Shown here piece after piece: positions 26,253 through 31,702 of a stretch of 31,702 nt of DNA. Within the stretch, counting starts at the first letter, position 1. Each line of letters starts with the position of its first letter. The stretch spans positions 1 through 31,702 of the forward strand of contig DYMR01000001.1 in assembly GCA_020721485.1 (NCBI GenBank), given 5' to 3'. The DNA comes from Halothiobacillus neapolitanus. Lineage in GTDB: Bacteria; Pseudomonadota; Gammaproteobacteria; Halothiobacillales; Halothiobacillaceae. The position numbers and the translations under genes were made by a program. A model generated the notes under the pieces. That model was not told the DNA's origin and ran no database searches. It saw only the letters and a list, made by a program, of their open reading frames with translations.

Positions 26253-26729
26253 ATGACGCCGCACGAAACCCCGGTCATCGCGCCACTGGAACTTGATGAT
26301 CTGCCCCGCCTGATGCCGATTGAACGGGCGGGACACCGCTACCCGTGGTCAGAGCGGGTGTTTCAGGACTGTTGGCATTCCGGCTACTACCTCGACGGCG
26401 CGTTTCGCGGCGACACCCTGCTGGGCTTCAGCGTGGTCATGCCCGTGCTCGACGAATGGCACCTGCTGAATCTGTGCGTGGCACCGGCGGTTCAGCGGCA
26501 AGGGATTGGTCGCGGCCTGCTGGATTATCTGTTGGATCAAGCGACGAAAGCCGAGGTGGCCAGCGTCTGGCTGGAAGTGCGCGTCAGCAACGAAGCCGCG
26601 CGCCAACTCTATGCCGCGCGCGGGTTTGAAACCGTTGGCCGCCGCCGCGATTATTACCCCGCGCCCAGCCCCGCACCGCGCGGGCGCGAAGATGCCCTCG
26701 TGCTCACGCGCCGGTTGGGCGCGGCGTAG
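26253..26729 (+). CDS. rimI: Ribosomal protein S18 alanine N-acetyltransferase RimI
   Basis: The 158-residue GNAT-family enzyme acetylates the N-terminal alanine of ribosomal protein S18. The N-terminus DLPRLMPIERAGHRYPWSERVFQDCW is typical of RimI. The acetyl-CoA site is LCVAPAVQRQGIGRGLLDYLL (motif A). It is followed by LEVRVSNEAARQLYAARGFETVGRRRDYY, with the conserved Asn and Tyr. The length agrees with the family, with about ten extra residues. It lies six bases after the HolD-like gene and is probably in the same transcript. Confidence 0.94.
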   Translation: MTPHETPVIAPLELDDLPRLMPIERAGHRYPWSERVFQDCWHSGYYLDGAFRGDTLLGFSVVMPVLDEWHLLNLCVAPAVQRQGIGRGLLDYLLDQATKAEVASVWLEVRVSNEAARQLYAARGFETVGRRRDYYPAPSPAPRGREDALVLTRRLGAA

Positions 26730-26747
26730 TGCAGGCTAAACTTGGTG

Positions 26748-26786
26748 TTAACAGGCTGTTGAACGAGGGTTTCAACATCCTGTTAA
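26748..26786. repeat. 16-bp palindrome, copy 1 (between rimI and gloB)
   Basis: TTAACAGGCTGTTGAA (26748-26763) and TTCAACATCCTGTTAA (26771-26786) form an inverted repeat with one mismatch and a 7-base loop. It could be a transcription terminator after rimI, though no T-run follows the stem. A perfect version lies after mltD at 29370-29406. Confidence 0.85.
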
Positions 26787-26796
26787 AACAGAGCAA

Positions 26797-26824
26797 TTGA
26801 CCTTTGTCTCTGAGGTCGTACACT
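26797..26824 (+). promoter_or_regulatory. Candidate sigma-70 promoter of gloB-mltD
   Basis: TTGACC (26797-26802) and TACACT (26819-26824) are 16 bp apart, directly after the palindrome. The gloB ATG is 38 bp below the -10, with GGAG (26852-26855) as ribosome site. Confidence 0.6.
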
Positions 26825-26862
26825 GCCCGCTTCATTTCTTGCGCTTCCCACGGAGTTCGCCA

Positions 26863-27669
26863 ATGCAGCCAAAGGTGCATGCCGTGCCGGTGTTGTCCGA
26901 TAACCTGGTTTGGTTGCTGGAGGGAGCGGATCAGCAGTGTGTCGTGATCGACCTGGGTCAGGCGGAGCCGGTGGTGGCCGCCATCGCGGCGCGCGGATTA
27001 ACCCCCGTGGCGGTGCTGATTACCCACCACCATGCCGATCACACGGCGGGTTTGGCGGACTTTTTGCGAACACACCCCGTGCCGGTGTTCGGCTCCGCGC
27101 ATGAACCGGCACCCTTTGCCACCCAGCAGGTGGGCGAAGGCGACACGATGGAATGGCCGGGCTTTCCGCCGTTGGCCGTGTGGCATACGCCGGGGCACAC
27201 GCGTGGGCATGTGTGCTTTGTGGCCGATGGGGTCGCCTTTACTGCCGACACGCTGTTCACCGCAGGCTGTGGCCGCTTGTTCGAAGGCAGCGCCGCGCAA
27301 ATGAGCCGAAGTTTGGCGCGCCTGGCGGCATTGCCCGGCGACACGCGAATTTGCTGCGGGCATGAATATACGGCGGATAATTTGCGTTTTGCGGCGCATT
27401 TGGAGCCACACAATCCTGCGGTGGCCGCGCGGGTGGCGAGTGTGCGCGAACACGGTGCCGCCAGCGTTTTGGCCGCCGCCGCCGCGCCCGCGCTGTCGGT
27501 TGAATGGGCGACCAACCCGTTTTTACGCCTGCACACCCCGGAAGTGCGGGCGGGTATTCATGCCTTGGGCGGGCAATCCACCGCCACGGATGCCGAGCGT
27601 TTCGCGGTCGTGCGTCGGCTGAAAGATACTTATGATGGCCTGGCGCCACTCCCGGAATTTGCTGAATAA
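26863..27669 (+). CDS. gloB: Hydroxyacylglutathione hydrolase (glyoxalase II)
   Basis: The 268-residue metallo-beta-lactamase-fold enzyme hydrolyses S-D-lactoylglutathione to D-lactate and glutathione in methylglyoxal detoxification. The metal ligands are all present: THHHADHT at about residue 54, the TPGHTRGH histidine, the aspartate of FTADTLFTAGCGRLFEG and the CGHEYT histidine. The C-terminal substrate domain has NPFLRLHTPEV. ATG 26863 is chosen because of GGAG seven bases upstream; the reading frame stays open further upstream, but the extension does not look like family sequence. It overlaps mltD by one base, as commonly seen for this gene pair. Confidence 0.96.
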   Translation: MQPKVHAVPVLSDNLVWLLEGADQQCVVIDLGQAEPVVAAIAARGLTPVAVLITHHHADHTAGLADFLRTHPVPVFGSAHEPAPFATQQVGEGDTMEWPGFPPLAVWHTPGHTRGHVCFVADGVAFTADTLFTAGCGRLFEGSAAQMSRSLARLAALPGDTRICCGHEYTADNLRFAAHLEPHNPAVAARVASVREHGAASVLAAAAAPALSVEWATNPFLRLHTPEVRAGIHALGGQSTATDAERFAVVRRLKDTYDGLAPLPEFAE

Positions 27670-29372
27670 TGATGCGGTTAACATTAACTTTTTGGTCTGG
27701 CCGAATGCGGAAAGTCCGCGCGTGGCGCGTGCTGGCGCTGCTGATGCTGCCGGCGATTTTGGCCTTGAGTGGTTGCGCGAATTTACCCAAAAGCGAGGAA
27801 ACCGCGAGTTTGGATCAACTCGGCGGTAGCGGCGATCAATCCGTGGATTACAGCATTTTGCCGGCGATTAATACGCCCGAGCAATCCGCCCGCCGAGCGG
27901 CGTGGATGAATGATGGCAATTTATGGCATTACATTGCGGCCCGATTCACGCTGCCCATCCCAAAAAATAGCGCCCGAGTGCAAACGCAGTTGGCGTTTTA
28001 TTCCAGCCACATTAAGTATTTGGAGCGGGTGACGGAGCGGGCGCAGCCGTATTTACATTTGATTGTTTCTCGATTACAAGAAAATAATCTGCCCCTGGAG
28101 TTGGCGCTGTTGCCGATTGTAGAAAGCGCATATCGGCCGGAAGCGGTTTCGACCAGTAATGCGGCGGGTATTTGGCAGTTTGTTCCCAGTACCGGTACCC
28201 ATTTTGGTTTGCAACGCACGGTATGGTACGACGGTCGGCGCGACATTAAGGCATCGACCAATGCGGCAATTCAGTATTTCAACCGCTTGCGGGTGATGTT
28301 TAATGATGATTGGCCGGTGATTATCGCCTCCTATAACGGGGGGGAAGGCACCTTGCAAAATGCGATTTCCTATAATCAAGCCAAAGGGTTGCCGACGGAT
28401 TTTTGGAGCTTGACGCAAATCAGCCAAGAAACAGCGGATTACCCTGCGCGCTTGTATGCGCTGGTGATTATTTTCAGTAATCCAGAAAAATTCGGATTTA
28501 CGCCGTCGCCGATTCCGAATCAGTCGGTTTTAACCGAAGTGCGCATTGATAAATCGGTGAATTTAAGCAAGCTCGCAGAATTAACCGGTATGTCGCACGA
28601 TGAGTTATATCGCCTAAATCCGGGCTTCGATAAACTCATTACCGGGCCGCAGGCCACGAATTTGCTGGTGCCGAAAAGCGTGGCGGATCAATTCACGCCC
28701 AGCGCCTTGGAGGCGGCGGAAAAATCCGCGATGGATTGGGGGCGGTATACCCTGCGGCGCGGCGATAATTTTCACAAAGTCGCCTATCGCTATGGCTGCG
28801 ATGTGGCGGAATTGTTGAAGGTTAATCGCCTGAGCACGGCCTATGCCCATCCGGGGCAAACCATCATCGTGCCGCTGGGGCGTGAGCGGGTGGCCGTGGC
28901 CTCGCGCTCGGGCGACGAACGGCTGTATACCGTGCAAAGCGGGGATTCAGTCTGGGGGTTGGCGCGGCGGTTTAATTTGGATTTATCGGAACTGCGGCGC
29001 ATGAATGGCATTGGCGCGAAAGACGAAATCAAGCCGGGACAAAAACTGGTGGTCGGGTTTGCGGCGGCACACCACGGCACAGCCAAAGAGCCCGCGAAGA
29101 CGGAACGGGTGGCGATGCGCCATGAGGCGGAAAGCCATTTGTCACAAAGCCATTTGTCACAAAGCCATTCTTCAGAAAGAAATCAGTCAGAAAAACGCAC
29201 GACAGCACACGGTTCCGCGCAGAAAAAGCACTACACCGTGCAGCATGGCGATACGCTGTGGAATGTGGCGCGGCGGTTTTCGACTACGGTGAAGGAAATC
29301 ACTACAGCCAACCGTTTGCGCCCCAACGAGCCGTTAAAGCCGGGTCAGGTATTGGTGATTGCGAGTCAGTAA
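27669..29372 (+). CDS. mltD: Membrane-bound lytic murein transglycosylase D
   Basis: The 567-residue lipoprotein cuts peptidoglycan glycan strands. A signal peptide ends in the lipobox LSGC with Cys36, so it is lipid-anchored. The SLT domain has the catalytic glutamate in LLPIVESAYRPEAVS at about residue 150, followed by AAGIWQFVPSTGTHFGL. Three LysM domains begin at about residues 359, 419 and 521 (YTLRRGDNF, YTVQSGDSV, YTVQHGDTL). Between LysM 2 and 3 is a serine-rich linker made of a 15-bp repeat. The first kilobase is visibly more AT-rich than the flanking genes. The TAA stop is also the start of a 16-bp palindrome. Confidence 0.95.
   Translation: MMRLTLTFWSGRMRKVRAWRVLALLMLPAILALSGCANLPKSEETASLDQLGGSGDQSVDYSILPAINTPEQSARRAAWMNDGNLWHYIAARFTLPIPKNSARVQTQLAFYSSHIKYLERVTERAQPYLHLIVSRLQENNLPLELALLPIVESAYRPEAVSTSNAAGIWQFVPSTGTHFGLQRTVWYDGRRDIKASTNAAIQYFNRLRVMFNDDWPVIIASYNGGEGTLQNAISYNQAKGLPTDFWSLTQISQETADYPARLYALVIIFSNPEKFGFTPSPIPNQSVLTEVRIDKSVNLSKLAELTGMSHDELYRLNPGFDKLITGPQATNLLVPKSVADQFTPSALEAAEKSAMDWGRYTLRRGDNFHKVAYRYGCDVAELLKVNRLSTAYAHPGQTIIVPLGRERVAVASRSGDERLYTVQSGDSVWGLARRFNLDLSELRRMNGIGAKDEIKPGQKLVVGFAAAHHGTAKEPAKTERVAMRHEAESHLSQSHLSQSHSSERNQSEKRTTAHGSAQKKHYTVQHGDTLWNVARRFSTTVKEITTANRLRPNEPLKPGQVLVIASQ
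29133..29192 (+). repeat. Four decaying 15-bp tandem repeats in mltD
   Basis: AGCCATTTGTCACAA occurs twice exactly (29133-29147, 29148-29162), then as AGCCATTCTTCAGAA (29163-29177) and AGAAATCAGTCAGAA (29178-29192). In frame they encode the S-H-L-S-Q type linker between LysM 2 and 3. Confidence 0.9.
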
Positions 29373-29548
29373 CAGGCTGTTGAAAAATGGTTTCAACAGC
29401 CTGTTAACGCAGGCCAAGGATGGCTTGCCCGAAAATTAAGCATCGTCAGCGCTTGATTTTCGCCCATCGTTACGGGCGTGTACCGGAACGATGGGGTTGA
29501 AAAAAGACAGGGAAGTCTTTTTTCAACATCCTATTAACAGGGTGTTAA
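29370..29548. repeat. Chain of about six contiguous hairpins; 16-bp palindrome copy 2
   Basis: This fills most of the gap between convergent mltD and hemN. Paired arms are: 29370-29385 with 29391-29406 (16 bp, perfect); 29409-29416 with 29421-29428 (one G-U); 29431-29441 with 29451-29461 (one U-G); 29463-29471 with 29487-29495, continued inside by CGG/CCG; 29496-29508 with 29515-29527 (13 bp, perfect); and 29534-29539 with 29543-29548. The 18 bases at 29370-29387 also match the complement of 29520-29537 with two differences, like terminal inverted repeats. No transposase or open reading frame is inside. Confidence 0.8.
29496..29527. terminator. Possible bidirectional terminator between mltD and hemN
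   Basis: GTTGAAAAAAGAC and GTCTTTTTTCAAC form a perfect 13-bp stem with loop AGGGAA. A six-base A run before and a six-base T run after the inner GAC/GTC give a terminator-like shape on both strands, but the GC core is very short. It is one member of the hairpin chain at 29370-29548. Confidence 0.4.
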
Positions 29549-29559
29549 TCAAATCCCGT

Positions 29560-30957
29560 TCAAATGACTTTTGAAAACCGTTGAATCCCTTCCGGGTTCA
29601 GGTATTCATCAAATGCCATGCAGATGTTGCGAATCAGCAGCCGCCCTTTGGGGTGAATTTCGATACTCCGTGGCGAAAGGCTGAGTAATCCATCGGCTTG
29701 CATGGGGGCGAGGGCGGCCAGACTGCCCGCGAAATGGGTCAGAAAATCGATGCCGAACGCCTGTTCGATGTCGTCAAAATCCAACCGAAAATGGCTGATG
29801 AGCGCCATGATGACGCGCTGGCGCAGGTGGTCTTCGGCGGTGAGCGCATAGCCGCGCTCGATTGGCAGCCGACCGGCGCGCACGGCCTCATGGTATTGCG
29901 CCAAATCTTTGGTGTTCTGGCTGAACACGCCGCCGACTTGGCTGATGGAGGAAACCCCGACCGCCACCATGTCGCATTCGGCATGGGTCGAATAACCCTG
30001 AAAATTGCGGTGCAGGGTGCCGTTGGCTTGGGCGAGCGCGAGCGGGTCGTCCGGTCGGGCGAAATGGTCCATGCCGATCAGCACATAGCCAGCGGCGCCG
30101 AGCTGTTCGATGCTGTGACCGAGGATGGCGAGCTTGTCGGCGGCGCTGGGCAGGTCGGCTTCATTGATGCGGCGCTGGGGCTTGAAGCGGGTCGGCAGGT
30201 GGGCGTAATTGAACAGCGAGAGCCGATCCGGCGCCATATCGATCACGGTGTCCAGGGTGCGGCGGAAACTGTCCGGGGTTTGATGCGGTAAGCCGTAGAT
30301 CAAATCAAAACTCACGCCGTGGAAGCCCTCTGCGCGGGCGGCGTCGAGCACGGTGCGGGTCAGTTCGATCGGTTGAATGCGGTTAACTGCCTGCTGTACG
30401 GCGGGGTCGATGTCTTGCACCCCAAGACTCAAGCGGTTGAAGCCCAATTCGCGCAGCACGGCGACGGTGCGGGCATCGGCTTCGCGCGGGTCGATTTCAA
30501 TGGAGTATTCGCCGGAATCGTCGGTTTTCAGGCGGAAGTGTCGGCTCATCGCGGCGATGACGGCGCGCATTTCTTCGTTCGATAGAAAAGTGGGGGTGCC
30601 GCCGCCGAAATGTAACTGATCGACCGGGCGATCCGCGTCGAACAAGGCGCCTTGCAGGGCGAGTTCCTGTGCCAAATCGTCCACATAAGGCGCGGCGCGG
30701 CTGCGGTCTTTCGTCACTACTTTATTGCAGCCGCAGTAATAGCAAATGGTGTCGCAGAAGGGCACATGCACATAAATCGACAGCGGCCCGCCGGCTTGAT
30801 TCGAGCGCGCGGCGGCGGCGCGGTAGTCAGCTTCGTTGAATCCGTCGTGAAACTGCACGGCGGTGGGGTATGAGGTGTAGCGCGGCCCTGCCGTGTCGTA
30901 GCGGCGGATCAAGTCTGTGTCGAATAGAAGCGGGGTGGTGGGGGGCATGGCGATCAT
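29560..30957 (-). CDS. hemN: Oxygen-independent coproporphyrinogen III oxidase
   Basis: The 465-residue radical-SAM enzyme decarboxylates coproporphyrinogen III to protoporphyrinogen IX without oxygen, in haem synthesis. The iron-sulfur motif CDTICYYC (Cys68, 72, 75) is followed by GCNK, which is characteristic of true HemN. The N-terminus RRYDTAGPRYTSYPTAVQF, the LHFGGGTPTFL glycine motif and the C-terminal HemN domain (RLLIRNICMAFDEYL) are all present. ATG 30957 with GGGA upstream is preferred; ATG 30948 is possible. I found no FNR-like site upstream, although such genes are often controlled by oxygen. It is convergent with mltD. Confidence 0.96.
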   Translation of the reverse strand: MIAMPPTTPLLFDTDLIRRYDTAGPRYTSYPTAVQFHDGFNEADYRAAAARSNQAGGPLSIYVHVPFCDTICYYCGCNKVVTKDRSRAAPYVDDLAQELALQGALFDADRPVDQLHFGGGTPTFLSNEEMRAVIAAMSRHFRLKTDDSGEYSIEIDPREADARTVAVLRELGFNRLSLGVQDIDPAVQQAVNRIQPIELTRTVLDAARAEGFHGVSFDLIYGLPHQTPDSFRRTLDTVIDMAPDRLSLFNYAHLPTRFKPQRRINEADLPSAADKLAILGHSIEQLGAAGYVLIGMDHFARPDDPLALAQANGTLHRNFQGYSTHAECDMVAVGVSSISQVGGVFSQNTKDLAQYHEAVRAGRLPIERGYALTAEDHLRQRVIMALISHFRLDFDDIEQAFGIDFLTHFAGSLAALAPMQADGLLSLSPRSIEIHPKGRLLIRNICMAFDEYLNPEGIQRFSKVI

Positions 30958-31030
30958 GGCGGTTCCCGGCGGCGTGACGATTCGCCGTACAATAGCAAAC
31001 CGCCTGCGGGACTTCGCCCCAGTAAAATAC

Positions 31031-31046
31031 TCGCCCTTTTGGGCGA
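31031..31046. other. Small hairpin in the hemN/TRIC divergent region
   Basis: TCGCCC and GGGCGA are perfect arms around TTTT. The 146-bp divergent region holds -10-like TACAAT (30988) and TAAAAT (31023) but no matching -35, so its promoters cannot be assigned. The hairpin may lie in the leader of the TRIC gene. Confidence 0.35.
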
Positions 31047-31103
31047 ACCGCGTGGCGCTCAGCCCGTCGGGCGGACATTGCGGAACATCGCGGGAGTTTT
31101 TTC

Positions 31104-31702
31104 GTGCATTTACTCGATTTATTGCGCGTGCTGGATTATTTCGGCACGGTGGTGTTTGCCATTTCCGGCGCGCTGGTGGCCGCGCGTAAGGGCATGGATT
31201 GGATGGGGTTTGCGATTCTCGCCACCGTGACGGGGATTGGTGGTGGCACGCTGCGGGATTTGATTCTCGCCCGCCCGGTGTTCTGGCTGGTGCACTGGGA
31301 ATACATCGCGTTGTGCGTGCTGGCCGCTGGCGCCACTTTTTATTTGGTCGCGCATGTGCACCGGCGGCTGTCGTGGTTGCTTTGGGCCGATGCGGTGGGT
31401 TTGGCGGCGTTTTCGGTCATCGGCGTGCAAATCGCCCTCACCAGCGGCACCAATCCGTTTATTGCGATTTTGATGGGGATGATGACGGCGGCGTTCGGCG
31501 GTCTAATCCGCGATGTGCTGGCCGGTGAGCCGCCCTTGCTGTTGCATCGGGAAATTTACGCCAGCGCCGCGCTGCTGGGCGGCGGGGTGTATGTGCTGTT
31601 CGCGGTGGTGCTGCATCAGCCCGTGTGGGCGCTGGTGTTGGGATTTCTGGTGGCTTTGCTCATTCGTGCCTTGGGTATCGTCTATCATTGGCACCTTCCG
31701 GC
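31104..31702 (+). CDS. Trimeric intracellular cation channel (TRIC/UPF0126) family protein, 3' end outside the window
   Basis: About 199 residues are visible from a GTG start with GGGAG seven bases upstream. The protein is almost all membrane helices, with the internal repeat of the family. The first half has FGTVVFAISGALVAARKGMD and TGIGGGTLRDLILARPVFW. The second half has VGLAAFSVIGVQIALTSG and AAFGGLIRDVLAGEPPLLL. The two GG-x-x-RD motifs line the potassium pore in bacterial TRIC proteins of known structure. Members are usually about 205-215 residues, so only the last few are missing. The physiological role in bacteria is unclear. Confidence 0.93.
   Translation, partial: MHLLDLLRVLDYFGTVVFAISGALVAARKGMDWMGFAILATVTGIGGGTLRDLILARPVFWLVHWEYIALCVLAAGATFYLVAHVHRRLSWLLWADAVGLAAFSVIGVQIALTSGTNPFIAILMGMMTAAFGGLIRDVLAGEPPLLLHREIYASAALLGGGVYVLFAVVLHQPVWALVLGFLVALLIRALGIVYHWHLP

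Noticed and set aside
29370..29548. CRISPR array or tRNA-like element in the mltD-hemN gap
   Set aside because: The hairpins differ in sequence and there are no equal spacers, no cas genes and no cloverleaf.
30958..31103. FNR site upstream of hemN
   Set aside because: No TTGAT-N4-ATCAA-like sequence was found on either strand, although anaerobic control would be expected for the gene.

Overview
The window looks like a GC-rich chromosomal segment of a gammaproteobacterium. The evidence is gene order typical of that class: pilB-pilC-pilD-coaE, ygfZ divergent from a YgfX-like gene, a HolD-like gene before rimI, gloB next to mltD, and a class-I-style hemN. The genus cannot be fixed from the sequence. 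The window opens inside tRNA-Asn and ends inside a TRIC-family channel gene. It is densely coded, and no gap between genes exceeds 300 bp.

Left part (1-8412): a tRNA-Asn with a near-consensus promoter and an exported GlcG-like protein, then a divergent cyanophycin locus. One arm (minus strand) encodes an ABC exporter-type protein and a DUF1854 protein. The other arm (plus strand) encodes two cyanophycin synthetases. The second is a complete CphA, with an ATP-grasp domain that adds Asp and a Mur-ligase domain that adds Arg. The first is a shorter paralogue whose Mur-ligase P-loop and catalytic motifs are eroded. A perfect dyad overlapping a -10-like hexamer lies in the shared intergenic region.

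Second block (8460-15169): a complete type I Wadjet anti-plasmid system, jetA-jetB-jetC-jetD. Its genes are tightly packed or overlapping and start 47 bp after cphA on the same strand.

Third block (15207-21215): ygfZ, a YgfX-like membrane protein gene, and a minus-strand pilB-pilC-pilD-coaE unit (type IV pilus assembly ATPase, platform protein, prepilin peptidase, dephospho-CoA kinase).

Fourth block (21292-24039): a probable blue-light module. A short LOV photoreceptor with its photo-active cysteine sits downstream of a MerR regulator of the LitR/CarH type that has no visible B12 site. Divergent from them is an SDR-NTF2-like gene pair of the kind found beside litR genes. The divergent region holds TTGTAC/TTGTAT direct repeats with an 11-bp period inside a 40-bp dyad.

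Right part (24162-31702): leuA, a HolD-like gene, rimI, gloB, mltD, hemN and a TRIC-family gene. A 16-bp palindrome occurs on both sides of gloB-mltD. The downstream copy begins a chain of about six contiguous hairpins filling the mltD-hemN gap. Three separate genes (ygfX-like, holD-like, mltD) carry in-frame 15-bp tandem repeats. The most interesting parts are the cyanophycin-associated transporter, the Wadjet cassette, the LOV/MerR light module and the hairpin chain.
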